Origin: Methanovulcanius yangii
GTDB taxonomy: Archaea > Halobacteriota > Methanomicrobia > Methanomicrobiales > Methanomicrobiaceae
Assembly (NCBI RefSeq): GCF_018687785.1
Contig: NZ_LTBL01000001.1
Location: 1,665,780 to 1,729,779, forward strand
DNA length: 64,000 bases
Direction: 5' to 3'
How positions within the stretch are numbered: the first letter of the stretch is position 1; every line of letters begins with the position of its first letter. Shown piece after piece: positions 19,025 through 27,709 of the stretch. The position numbers were made by a program, and so were the translations under genes. The notes under the pieces are model-generated. The model ran no database searches. It saw nothing but the letters and a program-made list of their open reading frames with translations, and had not been told where the DNA came from.

Positions 19025-19585
19025 TTATTTTTTATGGAGAGCAAGGGCGAGCCCGGCGATGGCGACGAGCGCCCCCCAGTACGCCTGAATGGGAAAAAGG
19101 CCGGCATATGATGCAGCGGAGATGAGCAGACCGCCCACCGCGATCATCAGTCCGCCACGGCGGTACCGCTTCTCATCCTCAATGGGTGGTTCGGGCGTCG
19201 GGGGGATATCACCGTACATGCCGCCCCGGCCACCGCTGCGAAAGACCCGGTACTTCACACCGGGCCCCCCGTACTCCCCTCCTCCCGGAGGGTTTCCCCC
19301 CGATGAGGGGGAGGTACGCTGAAAGATCTCTTCCTGCCAGTCCCTTCGCCCCGCACCCGGCCCTCCGCTCCCCTCATCGATGAGATTGACCTGGATGAGG
19401 AGGTTGCCGGTCTCGCCGTCCCGGGTGTACCCGAGACCCTTGAGACGGAGGGTGACGTGGCCATCGATGCGGGACGGCACCTGAAACATAACGGTCTTCC
19501 CGTCGAGTGTGATCTCCTTTTTCGTGCCCAGCTCATCCGGACTGACCCAGACGGCATATTCACGGTCACGGCTGGCGGCTGTCAT
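19025..19585 (-). CDS. Membrane-anchored protein with DnaJ C-terminal-like domain
   Basis: A 186-residue protein. Residues 20-75 (KEITLDGKTVMFQVPSRIDG, then VTLRLKGLGYTRDG and GNLLIQVNL) resemble the peptide-binding C-terminal domain of DnaJ/Hsp40, including the G-x-G-rich turn before the last strand. A Gly/Pro-rich linker follows (residues 80-135), then two transmembrane helices near the C-terminus (LMIAVGGLLISAASYAGLF and YWGALVAIAGLALAL). There is no J-domain or zinc finger. ATG at 19585 is preceded by GGGGA at short spacing. It neighbours a zinc-ribbon membrane protein in the same orientation, perhaps an operon. A chaperone-like role is inferred only from the fold pattern. Confidence 0.6.
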   Translation of the reverse strand: MTAASRDREYAVWVSPDELGTKKEITLDGKTVMFQVPSRIDGHVTLRLKGLGYTRDGETGNLLIQVNLIDEGSGGPGAGRRDWQEEIFQRTSPSSGGNPPGGGEYGGPGVKYRVFRSGGRGGMYGDIPPTPEPPIEDEKRYRRGGLMIAVGGLLISAASYAGLFPIQAYWGALVAIAGLALALHKK

Positions 19586-19638
19586 CTTCCCCTGTGGAGA
19601 ACGTCGCACTGAGGGGCAAAAAAAGGTTCGGAGGAGAG

Positions 19639-20310
19639 CTAGGGGAGGGGGATCGTCTCGGTCGCAACCCTGCCGTCGGCATACTCCGGGCGGGCCACGA
19701 TGACGAGGCCAGAGTCCCCCCCCCGTGCCGCAGAAAACGGCCCGAATACAGCTCCCGGTTCGGGCACCGGATACCGGGTCAGGTTCAGGGTCGAATCGCT
19801 GCCCGGGCAGACGACCCCGAGTTCGATGACTTTCGGCTGCGACCCGTCCCGCGTCCCCCCGTAGAGGACATCGACCGAACCCGACTGGCAGGTCGCCTCG
19901 AGGATGAGGTTGCCGCTCCCTTCCACGGTGACAGCCCCGATATTCGGAAGGCCGAGGGAGGGGAAGAGCGAGACCGCTGCACCTGCGACAATAAGAAGAA
20001 GAAGGACGAGCGAGACCGCACAGAATCCGATGCCGCGAATACGCCGTTTGCCATCGGCACCACCCTTTCCGGCGGCGGAACCCTCCCTCACCAGTCCCGT
20101 GCCGCAGACCATGCAGACATCGCCGTCCCCTGCGGGCTCCCCGCACTGCGGGCAGGGGTCAGCCCGGAATGACTCCGGGAGGGGGGGCGGGAGCGGGGAA
20201 CCGCAGATCATACAGATGGACGCATCCTTTGCGGGGGCCGGTTCGCCGCACTGGGGACAGGCCCGTCCCTCTCCGCCAATCGGACGACTGCGCTCTTCTG
20301 TCGATGTCAC
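19639..20310 (-). CDS. Double zinc-ribbon membrane protein
   Basis: A 223-residue protein. The N-terminus carries two zinc ribbons in tandem: CPQCGEPAP...CMICG (about residues 18-36) and CPQCGEPAG...CMVCG (about 53-69). One transmembrane helix follows (FCAVSLVLLLLIVAGAAVSLF, about 95-115). The C-terminal domain (about 120-223) is a probable extracellular beta domain with two more cysteines. This topology, ribbon inside and beta domain outside, is frequent in archaeal proteins of unknown function. It lies 53 bases upstream of the DnaJ-C-like gene and is probably co-transcribed with it. Function unknown. Confidence 0.7.
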   Translation of the reverse strand: MTSTEERSRPIGGEGRACPQCGEPAPAKDASICMICGSPLPPPLPESFRADPCPQCGEPAGDGDVCMVCGTGLVREGSAAGKGGADGKRRIRGIGFCAVSLVLLLLIVAGAAVSLFPSLGLPNIGAVTVEGSGNLILEATCQSGSVDVLYGGTRDGSQPKVIELGVVCPGSDSTLNLTRYPVPEPGAVFGPFSAARGGDSGLVIVARPEYADGRVATETIPLP

Positions 20311-20422
20311 GTATTACTGATCTACTTTTTTTCTCCTATATATCCGATACGAACCTCATCCGATGATCCGTCACCCGCTGCAGACCGTAGTGCTTAACCG
20401 TTCCGGATGCCATCACTTACCT

Positions 20423-21442
20423 ATGATTCGGGTTGCCATCAATGGCTACGGGACCATCGGCAAGAGGGTTGCCGACGCGGTCGCCGCACAGCCTGACATG
20501 GAAGTGGTGGGAGTATCCAAGACGAGGCCTTCATCCGAGGCACTCATTGCAAACGAACGGGGCTATCCGCTCTATATCACGGATATCGCTAACAGGGCAA
20601 AGTTCGAGGCGGCGGGCATCGAGGTCGCAGGTGACGTTGAGGAGATGCTCAAGAAGTGCGATATCGTGGTGGACGCAACGCCCGGCGGCGTCGGAAAGGA
20701 GAACAAGAAACTCTACGAGCTCTACGGCGTCAAGGCCATCTGGCAGGGCGGGGAGAAACATGAGGTCGCAGGCATCTCGTTCAACTCGTCGTGCAATTAT
20801 AATGACGCCTTCGGTGCCGACTATGTACGCGTTGTCTCCTGCAACACGACGGGGCTGTGCCGGATCATCCGGCTTATCGACGAGAAGTACGACGTGAAAT
20901 CGGTCTTTGCAACGATGGTGCGCCGCGGGTCGGACCCCGGTGGCATCAAGAAGGGCCCGGTCGACGCCATCGTCCTCAATCCGGTGACGATCCCCTCGCA
21001 CCACGGTCCCGACGTCCAGACGGTGCTCCCGGACATCAACATCGTGACAACTGCGATGATCGTCCCTACGACCTTCATGCACATGCACGTCCTCCAGATG
21101 GAGCTCGTCAACGAAGCGACCACGGCAGACGTTCTCGAGCTGATCCGCAGCCACCCGCGTATCGGGCTCGTGAAGGGGTCGACCGGCATCACCTCGACGG
21201 CGGAACTCAGAGAGCTTGCCTCCGACATGGGCCGCCCGCGAAGCGACCTCTGGGAGTCCTGCGTCTACGAGGACTCGGTCTCGGTCGTCGGCGACAGGCT
21301 CTACCTCTTCCAGGCCATCCACCAGGAGGCCGACGTGGTCGTGGAGAACATCGACGCCATCCGGGCGATGATGAAGGCGACCGCGGAGGCGGGAGAGTCC
21401 ATCCGGATGACGAACGAGGCGCTCGGACTGAAGGCTATCTAA
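20423..21442 (+). CDS. gap: Type II glyceraldehyde-3-phosphate dehydrogenase
   Basis: A 339-residue archaeal phosphorylating GAPDH. It converts glyceraldehyde-3-phosphate, phosphate and NAD(P)+ to 1,3-bisphosphoglycerate and, in methanogens, mainly runs in the gluconeogenic direction. The N-terminus MIRVAINGYGTIGKRVADAV is the dinucleotide-binding motif, and SCNTTGLCR (about residue 140) contains the catalytic Cys; PSHHGPDVQTVLP is typical of the archaeal class. Length fits the family (about 335-345). ATG at 20423 is chosen since the Rossmann motif starts there; a TATA-like GCTTAACC about 27-30 bases upstream suggests a leaderless transcript. Monocistronic. Confidence 0.96.
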   Translation: MIRVAINGYGTIGKRVADAVAAQPDMEVVGVSKTRPSSEALIANERGYPLYITDIANRAKFEAAGIEVAGDVEEMLKKCDIVVDATPGGVGKENKKLYELYGVKAIWQGGEKHEVAGISFNSSCNYNDAFGADYVRVVSCNTTGLCRIIRLIDEKYDVKSVFATMVRRGSDPGGIKKGPVDAIVLNPVTIPSHHGPDVQTVLPDINIVTTAMIVPTTFMHMHVLQMELVNEATTADVLELIRSHPRIGLVKGSTGITSTAELRELASDMGRPRSDLWESCVYEDSVSVVGDRLYLFQAIHQEADVVVENIDAIRAMMKATAEAGESIRMTNEALGLKAI

Positions 21443-21499
21443 GAACTCCTGTAGAAAGTGAATCAGGGACCGATGTGATATTCCATATATCACATCCTG

Positions 21500-21523
21500 A
21501 TAGCCTTATTTTCCATTTTTTTG
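21500..21523 (+). terminator. T-rich probable transcription terminator
   Basis: A run rich in T (TTATTTTCCATTTTTTT) about 60 bases after the gap stop. Archaeal RNA polymerase ends transcription at oligo-T tracts without needing a hairpin. It also lies just beyond the 3' end of the convergent gene at 21558. Confidence 0.45.
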
Positions 21524-21557
21524 GTGCCAGATTACGTTCCCGTCTCATTCAAGGGCA

Positions 21558-22853
21558 TCATTCTTTATTGTACGGTTCAAGAAGAGTCAGTGAATCCCTT
21601 CCAATGAGGCAATATCCTCGTTCATAGAGAGATTCCCGGGCTAATCTGAAGTCCAGCGGATCCATGGAGGCAGTTTTCACCGCATCCCCGAACGGGATGG
21701 GATAGTCGGCGCCAAAGACATCATACAGTCGGTAATAGAGATTTCTGGAATCTCCCGTCAGGTTGAAGGCTTCGGTTATTATCAGGGATGATGCCTGGAT
21801 TTTCCCGGTCTTATGCGACATTGCAGACCACAAATCCATGACATATCGGATATCCTCTTTGTGGATGACCGGATTCGATTGCAATCGTGCATAGGAAGAG
21901 GCCAGTTTGGGGATGGCACCGGATATGTTTTGCCGGAATGGTCTCTGCCCGGACTTGTAATACTCTTCACGGAGTTCGTAGACTGCTTCCCGCATTGCCT
22001 TTTCAATGGTATCCGTCGATTTCGGGGTAATAAGAAGGCCGTCCAGCAGTTGTCCGGTAATGATCCCGGCTTCTTCCTTCAGGATTTCACGGTAGTCAGG
22101 CGATATCCTGTTTTTTGATTCATTGTCCATTGCAACCGGAATATCGGCAACAAGGTGCCGGGGCCTGAGAATTGCCTGATTAATCTCTCCACTGGCCTTA
22201 CGAACCTGAACATCGTTGTTCGAAAAGAGATAGTAGTAATATGATGTGTCCTTTCTGAACTCCGTCGGGATAATATCAAAGGGGCGCCGGAACAGATCCC
22301 ATTGGTTCTTCTTGCCAAATACGGCAGAATGTATCCCGCCGGATTCATCGGAAACCGGAGGTGCTGAAAAGGCAAACAACGCGGAACATCCTGCAATCTC
22401 CTCGATGCAGTCCGCTTCTCCGTCATAAGGATGGGTGAAGTATTCAATGACCTCCCGAAAATCCAAAATCTTCCGTTGTCGGGCAATCTCACTGACATCA
22501 AACTCCTTCCACCCGGAAATCTTCTTGATTTTCACCCAACGATCATCGAAATAATCGAAGAAGTGATAGTTCTCCTCTTCCACCCGGACTTCGACATACA
22601 TTCCTTCCGGGGGACGGGAACTGAAGGAATAGTATATCTCCTCTTTTTCATTCCTCTTATACGGCGAATAATCGAGGAAAAAATAGCCGTCTGCCCGATC
22701 ATGCCTTACATAGCCGACATTTTCGTATTTCGGGTTGCAGGCAATCTCCCTTTCAACATTCGACAGTTCATATCCCATCGACCGGTCATCGAGTGCCATA
22801 GGTAATCCTATATCCCGAATATCATAAACCAATCGTTCGACTATCCTCAGCAT
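21558..22853 (-). CDS. Unknown protein with MCM-like AAA-lid and winged-helix C-terminus
   Basis: A 431-residue soluble protein with no Walker A motif. Residues 320-365 (FRQNISGAIPKLASSYARL, then HKEDIRYVMDLW) resemble the AAA-lid of archaeal MCM helicases, and the last 70 residues look like a winged-helix domain (YRLYDVFG...LARESLYERGYCLI). The N-terminal half shows only weak likeness to MCM. This suggests a degenerate MCM-derived protein, an inference that needs profile comparison. Base composition is visibly more AT-rich than in the neighbouring tyrS and gap genes, a sign of transfer or relaxed selection. The start is uncertain; ATG 22799 is an alternative with AGGA 6 bases upstream. Confidence 0.55.
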   Translation of the reverse strand: MLRIVERLVYDIRDIGLPMALDDRSMGYELSNVEREIACNPKYENVGYVRHDRADGYFFLDYSPYKRNEKEEIYYSFSSRPPEGMYVEVRVEEENYHFFDYFDDRWVKIKKISGWKEFDVSEIARQRKILDFREVIEYFTHPYDGEADCIEEIAGCSALFAFSAPPVSDESGGIHSAVFGKKNQWDLFRRPFDIIPTEFRKDTSYYYYLFSNNDVQVRKASGEINQAILRPRHLVADIPVAMDNESKNRISPDYREILKEEAGIITGQLLDGLLITPKSTDTIEKAMREAVYELREEYYKSGQRPFRQNISGAIPKLASSYARLQSNPVIHKEDIRYVMDLWSAMSHKTGKIQASSLIITEAFNLTGDSRNLYYRLYDVFGADYPIPFGDAVKTASMDPLDFRLARESLYERGYCLIGRDSLTLLEPYNKE

Positions 22854-22974
22854 CCGGTTTCATCGAATAGGATTGAATTCCCGTTCATTTTCAGACCATT
22901 CAATTCGTGCGAATAGATTCATCATTCCCAACGAGAGCAACCATTAATGCGGCACACATCCAACAAAATGCAGC

Positions 22975-23931
22975 ATGGATGATTACGAACTTGCGACGAG
23001 AAATACGGTCGAAGTCGTCACCGAGGAGGAGCTGAGAAGCGTCCTTTCGCAGGAGACGAAGCGGGTCTACGCGGGCTACGAGCCCTCCGGCGAGATCCAC
23101 CTCGGCCACCTCGTCACCATCAATAAACTCATGGACCTCAGGGACGCGGGCTTCGATGTCGTCGTGCTCCTGGCAGACCTCCATGCATACCTGAACCGCA
23201 AGGGGACAATGGAGGAAGTGGGCGAGCTTGCGGACTATAACCGGCGGTGTTTCGAGGCCGTCGGCCTCACCGGCGTGGAGTTCGTGCTCGGCTCCGAGTT
23301 CCAGCTCTCGCCCGACTACCAGCTCGACGTTCTCCGGCTTTCCCAGAAGATCAGCCTGAAGCGGGCCACCCGCTCGATGGACGAGGTCGGCCGCCAGATG
23401 GACAATCCGATGGTCTCCCAGATGGTCTACCCCATCATGCAGATGGTCGACATCGCCCACCTGAAGGTCGACGCGGCCGCAGGCGGCATCGACCAGCGCA
23501 AAATTCACATGCTCGCCCGCGAAAACCTCCCCACCATCGGGGTGAAGGCGCCCCTGTGCATCCACACGCCGATCCTCAACGGGCTCGACGGGAAGAAGAT
23601 GTCCTCGTCCCAGAAGAACTATATCTCCGTCGCCGACTCCGAGGAAGTCATCACGAAGAAGATGAAGAAGGCCTTCTGCCCGCCGGAGATCGAGGAGAAC
23701 CCCGTCCTCCAGGTCCTCAAATACCACGTCTTCCCGCGGGCGGGGACGGTCACCATGCAGCGGCCGGAGAAGTTCGGCGGAAACCGCGAATTTACCTCGT
23801 ATGAGGAGATGGAAGGTGCTTATGCGGCAGGCGACATCCACCCCGCCGACCTGAAGGCCGCCGTTGCAGGCGGGCTCATCGAGGTGCTTGAGGGCGCCCG
23901 CGAGTACATGAACGCAAACCGCCCCGAGTAA
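22975..23931 (+). CDS. tyrS: Tyrosyl-tRNA synthetase, archaeal type
   Basis: A 318-residue class I aminoacyl-tRNA synthetase that charges tRNA-Tyr. The HIGH motif appears as IHLGHL (about residue 40), the KMSKS loop as KKMSSS (about 205), and the tyrosine pocket as YAGYEPSG with QMVYPIMQMVD. Length is right for the compact archaeal enzyme, which lacks the bacterial S4 domain. ATG at 22975 follows a TATA-like ATTAATG about 28 bases upstream, which suits a leaderless mRNA. Rio1 follows after 41 bases in the same orientation, so the two are probably co-transcribed, a pairing of translation and ribosome maturation functions. Confidence 0.96.
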   Translation: MDDYELATRNTVEVVTEEELRSVLSQETKRVYAGYEPSGEIHLGHLVTINKLMDLRDAGFDVVVLLADLHAYLNRKGTMEEVGELADYNRRCFEAVGLTGVEFVLGSEFQLSPDYQLDVLRLSQKISLKRATRSMDEVGRQMDNPMVSQMVYPIMQMVDIAHLKVDAAAGGIDQRKIHMLARENLPTIGVKAPLCIHTPILNGLDGKKMSSSQKNYISVADSEEVITKKMKKAFCPPEIEENPVLQVLKYHVFPRAGTVTMQRPEKFGGNREFTSYEEMEGAYAAGDIHPADLKAAVAGGLIEVLEGAREYMNANRPE

Positions 23932-23972
23932 GGGCGGCCACGAACGTAGTACCATACACAAGGAAGGAACCA

Positions 23973-24755
23973 ATGGCAGACCGCGACCGCCTCCAGGACC
24001 GCTTCGACAGGGAGATCGAGAAGATGGGGGTCCGCATCAAGGACGCCGACTCCTTCAAGGTAGAGGAAAATGTGTTTGACGAGACGACCCTTCTCGCCCT
24101 GTACCGTCTCGTCCACAAGGGCAAAATCAAGGAGATCGGCGGGTCGATCTCCACCGGAAAGGAGGCAAACGTCTTCTACGGCGAGGGGGAGGAGTTTCCC
24201 ATCGCCATTAAAATCTACCGCATCCAGTCGGCGAACTTCCGGTCCATCTCCGACTACATCATCGGCGACCCCCGGTTCTCCTCTATCCGCCGTTCGAAAA
24301 AGGAGATCATCTTCGCCTGGACGAAGAAGGAGTACTCCAATCTCTCCCGGGCACTGGAGGCAGGCGTCCGCGTGCCGCGACCGGTCTTTTTTGACCGCAA
24401 CATACTGTTGATGGAATTCATGGGCGAGGACGAGATCCCCTATCCGCAGCTCAGGCAGGCGCATGTCGAGGATTACGCCCCGGTCTATGCGAGCATCCTC
24501 GACTCCATGAAGACCCTCTTCAACGAGGCGGGCCTCGTGCATGCCGACCTCTCCGAGTTCAATATCCTCTTCGACGGGGAGGAGCCGATCATCATCGACA
24601 TCGGGCAGGGCGTCACACCCGAACACCCGAAGGCGATCGCCTTCCTCGTCCGCGACATAAAAAATATCAACCGCTACTTCAGCAAAAAATGCCCGCTGCG
24701 CGATGAGGAAGAGATCTTCCGCGACATCGTGGGCGAACACCGGATGGAGATTTAG
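23973..24755 (+). CDS. rio1: Rio1-type serine protein kinase
   Basis: A 260-residue atypical protein kinase or ATPase of the RIO family, needed for late maturation of the small ribosomal subunit. The flexible nucleotide loop is SISTGKEANVFYGEG (about residue 60), the metal and catalytic loop is LVHADLSEFNIL (about 190), and the IIDIGQGV block replaces DFG. Length and N-terminal helix (DRFDREIEKMGVRIKD) fit the Rio1 subfamily rather than Rio2. It follows tyrS closely. In many euryarchaea a KH-domain gene sits next to rio1; here the KH gene is found 4.4 kb away, beyond the betaine transporter. Confidence 0.95.
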   Translation: MADRDRLQDRFDREIEKMGVRIKDADSFKVEENVFDETTLLALYRLVHKGKIKEIGGSISTGKEANVFYGEGEEFPIAIKIYRIQSANFRSISDYIIGDPRFSSIRRSKKEIIFAWTKKEYSNLSRALEAGVRVPRPVFFDRNILLMEFMGEDEIPYPQLRQAHVEDYAPVYASILDSMKTLFNEAGLVHADLSEFNILFDGEEPIIIDIGQGVTPEHPKAIAFLVRDIKNINRYFSKKCPLRDEEEIFRDIVGEHRMEI

Positions 24756-24857
24756 AATCCTGTCTCCCGGACAATTTTTACTCCACAGAATTTTGCACCT
24801 GTCCCTGCACAGCGAATCACGCCTGTCCAGGCAAAAAGAAGAGATTTGTCTGTGGAA

Positions 24858-25745
24858 CTACCCGTTGATCCAGGAGAGGACCCTGTCCTGGTTATCATCC
24901 ACCCAGGCCTGAGCGGCCTCTTCAGGGGTGGCACCGTCCTCGATTGCGAGCATCACTTCTTCCATGTCCTCTGCGTTCCAGGAGAATCGCTCAAGGATGG
25001 CGTATCCCTCAGGGTCGTCCTCCTCGAAGCCCATCCGGGCAAGGCTTGCAATGTACTCCTCGCCGCCGTAGACGCCCTCGGGGTCATCGAGGTACTTCAG
25101 GTCGAAGCGGACGAACTTCCAGTGCGGCGTCCATCCGGTGACGACGATCCACTCACCATTTGCATACGCATCACTCAGTTCGGCAGCCATCGCCGCACTC
25201 GAAGACGGCACGAGGGTATAGTCAAGATCATAGACCTCGATGGCGGTCTCGGTCGCCGCCATGATGCCGGCACCCGGTTCGATACCGATGATCTCCCCAT
25301 TGAACTGATCAGCCACACCGTTCATCTCGGTGATCGAGTCGATCGTCACATAGGCGGGAACCACGAGTCCGATTTTGGCGCCTTCGAGGTTGGTACCGAC
25401 CATCACGATGTCATCCCCATAGGTCTCCCAGTAGGCCGCATGGGTGGCGGGCATCCACGAGGAGACCGACATATCGACCTGTCCGTCAGCGAGTGCCTGG
25501 TACAGCGGACCGGCGTCAACGGCCTTGAGCTCGACGTCATAGCCCGCCTGTTCATAGACCGCCTTTACCACATTGGTGCTTGCGATCTCCGAATCCCAGA
25601 GCACATAGCCGATACTGACCTCCTTAACCGGTGCCGCGGTAGGTGTCGGTCCGCCCCCCCCGTCATCCGTACACCCCGCCGTGAAAATACCACAGAATAC
25701 GGCCAAAACTGCCAGAAGCAAAAATTTTGATGTTGGATTAATCAC
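24858..25745 (-). CDS. proX: Glycine betaine/choline-type substrate-binding lipoprotein (copy 1)
   Basis: A 295-residue OpuAC-type binding protein. Its signal peptide ends in the lipobox FTAGC, so it is probably lipid-anchored outside the membrane. The ligand cage residues are suggested by Trp in VLWDSEIAS, SSWMPATHAAYW and GWTPHWKF, the aromatic box for quaternary amines. I placed the start at GTG 25745 because it then aligns residue for residue with copy 2 up to the lipobox, and both share the upstream GGATGTG at similar spacing; ATG 25751 is the alternative. It is the last gene of the proVWX-like operon and about 85 % identical to copy 2. Confidence 0.88.
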   Translation of the reverse strand: MINPTSKFLLLAVLAVFCGIFTAGCTDDGGGGPTPTAAPVKEVSIGYVLWDSEIASTNVVKAVYEQAGYDVELKAVDAGPLYQALADGQVDMSVSSWMPATHAAYWETYGDDIVMVGTNLEGAKIGLVVPAYVTIDSITEMNGVADQFNGEIIGIEPGAGIMAATETAIEVYDLDYTLVPSSSAAMAAELSDAYANGEWIVVTGWTPHWKFVRFDLKYLDDPEGVYGGEEYIASLARMGFEEDDPEGYAILERFSWNAEDMEEVMLAIEDGATPEEAAQAWVDDNQDRVLSWING

Positions 25746-25890
25746 TCTCATCACATCCATATGCCAGAAACCAGCCAGCGGGAAATGGCCGGGCCCCGAC
25801 GTACCGAGGCATATCACCGGATCGTATATATATGCCACTGCCGGCCCTGCCTGATGCAGCGGCCTACAAAAAAGAGAAAAATTTGGAAAA

Positions 25891-26781
25891 TTATCCGTTG
25901 ATCCAGAAGGAGACGGTATCCTGATTTGCATCCACCCATGCCTGTGCGGCATCTTCGGGCGATTCTCCGCTTTCAACGGCAAGCATTACGGATTCCATGT
26001 CCTGCGGCTCCCACGAGAAACGCTCAAGAATGGCATAGGCCTCGGGATTGTCCTCCTCAAAGCCCATGCGGGCAAGGCTTGCAATGTACTCCTCGCCGCC
26101 ATAGACGCCCTCGGGGTCATCGAGATACTTCAGGTCGAAGCGGACAAACTTCCAGTGCGGCGTCCAGCCGGTAACGACGATCCAGTCACCCTCTGCATAG
26201 GCATCACTGAGCTGGGCAGCCATGCCGGCACTCGACGATGCAACGAGCGTGTAGTCAAGATCATAGACCTCGATGGCGGTCTCGGTCGCTGCCATGATAC
26301 CCGCACCCGGTTCGATGCCGATGATCTTTCCGTCAAATTCCTCGACGACATCGTTCATCTCTGCAATCGAGTCGATGGTCACATACGACGGGACCACGAG
26401 GCCGATCTTTGCGCCCTGGAGGTTCTGACCGACCATGTCAATCAAATCCCCGTAGGTGTCCCAGTAGGCCGCATGGGTGGCGGGCATCCATGACGAGATG
26501 CTCATGTCGACCTGCCCGTCGGCGAGTGCCTGATAGAGGGGCCCCGCGTCAACGGCTTTCAGCTCGACATCGTAGCCGGCCTGTTCATAGACCGCCTTCA
26601 ACACGTTGGTACTTGCAATCTCTGAATCCCAGAGCACGTAGCCGATGGAGACCTCCTTTGCGGCTTCTGCTGTGGGTTCGGTGGTTGCCGGACCGGTCTC
26701 GTCCGTACAACCGGCAACAAGAATTCCACAGAACAAAACTAACAAAACAAGTAAGATTCTTTTCGATTTCGAATTTAGCAC
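25891..26781 (-). CDS. proX: Glycine betaine/choline-type substrate-binding lipoprotein (copy 2)
   Basis: A 296-residue OpuAC-type solute-binding protein. Signal peptide with lipobox LVAGC (cysteine at residue 25), then an Ala/Thr/Glu linker and the binding lobes. The same aromatic residues as in copy 1 are kept (VLWDSEIAS, SSWMPATHAAYW, GWTPHWKF), so both should bind similar quaternary amines such as glycine betaine. GTG at 26781 is the start, with GGATGTG about 7 bases upstream. It directly follows the permease gene. Differences from copy 1 are spread over the surface rather than the ligand box, which suggests fine tuning of affinity or dosage rather than a new substrate. Confidence 0.9.
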   Translation of the reverse strand: MLNSKSKRILLVLLVLFCGILVAGCTDETGPATTEPTAEAAKEVSIGYVLWDSEIASTNVLKAVYEQAGYDVELKAVDAGPLYQALADGQVDMSISSWMPATHAAYWDTYGDLIDMVGQNLQGAKIGLVVPSYVTIDSIAEMNDVVEEFDGKIIGIEPGAGIMAATETAIEVYDLDYTLVASSSAGMAAQLSDAYAEGDWIVVTGWTPHWKFVRFDLKYLDDPEGVYGGEEYIASLARMGFEEDNPEAYAILERFSWEPQDMESVMLAVESGESPEDAAQAWVDANQDTVSFWING

Positions 26782-26869
26782 ATAAACACATCCAATTAGT
26801 CAGTAAAAAACCGCCGGAAACGGTCCGGGACTGACTTATGGAAAAATTTGTTGGGGTCTATATATACCT

Positions 26870-27709
26870 CTATTGATTCTGGCTGGTGCTGATCACATTC
26901 TGCGTGATCCGGTCAAGGATGATGGCGATGATGACGATACAGAGGCCCGCCTCGAAGCCACCGCCGATATCGACCCGCTGGATCCCCATGAGGACATTGA
27001 GCCCCAATCCCGCGGCCCCGATCATCGCGGCAATGACCGTCATCGAGAGGGCAAGCATGATACACTGGTTGACCCCTGCCATGATCGTCGGCATGGCCAC
27101 CGGAAGCTGCACCTTGATGAGTTTCTGCCACTCCGTTGCCCCGAACGCCTCGGTCACCTCGATGAGCTCGACCGGGACCTGACGGATCCCGAGATTGGTG
27201 AGACGGATGGCGGGCGGCATGGCAAAGATGATCGTTGCAATCATCCCCGGCACGTTTCCAAGACCGAAGAAGATGACGGCGGGAATCAGGTACACAAAGG
27301 AGGGCATCGTCTGCATCAGGTCGAGGACGGGCCGAAGCGCCGCATCAACGGCCGCAGACCGCGAGGCGAGGATACCAAGCGGGATGCCAATCGCAAGCGT
27401 CACCGCGGCTGAAGTGATAACGAGGGCAAGCGTGAGTAAGGTCTCGGCCCAGAGATCCAGCAGATAGATGAAGAGGAGCCCAAAGAGGGTGAGGAGCGCA
27501 ATCTTGATGTTCTTTTTGGTAAGGACGAATGCGAGGGCTGCGAATATGACGATGAGAAGGAGCGGCGGAATCGCCGCCATCCCGTCCTGAAATCCACTGA
27601 CAAGGATGTCCATGACGGCCGTAATCCCGTCGAGCAGCCACCCGAAGGTCTCGTCAATCCAGCCGACGATCGCCTCGACCGCTTCACCGACGGGGAGAAT
27701 ATCCGACAT
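26870..27709 (-). CDS. proW: Glycine betaine/proline ABC transporter permease
   Basis: A 279-residue membrane subunit with a long N-terminal extension carrying an extra amphipathic segment (WIDETFGWLLDGITAV), followed by about six transmembrane helices. The ABC-coupling EAA loop is VELIEVTEAFGATEWQKLIKVQLPVAMPTIMAG. TMPSFVYLIPAVIFFGLGNVPGMIATIIFAMPPAIRLTNLG is the characteristic ProW/OpuAB core. It overlaps the ATPase stop codon by one base (TGATG), showing translational coupling in an operon ATPase-permease-binding protein-binding protein. It serves uptake of compatible solutes in osmotic stress. Confidence 0.93.
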   Translation of the reverse strand: MSDILPVGEAVEAIVGWIDETFGWLLDGITAVMDILVSGFQDGMAAIPPLLLIVIFAALAFVLTKKNIKIALLTLFGLLFIYLLDLWAETLLTLALVITSAAVTLAIGIPLGILASRSAAVDAALRPVLDLMQTMPSFVYLIPAVIFFGLGNVPGMIATIIFAMPPAIRLTNLGIRQVPVELIEVTEAFGATEWQKLIKVQLPVAMPTIMAGVNQCIMLALSMTVIAAMIGAAGLGLNVLMGIQRVDIGGGFEAGLCIVIIAIILDRITQNVISTSQNQ

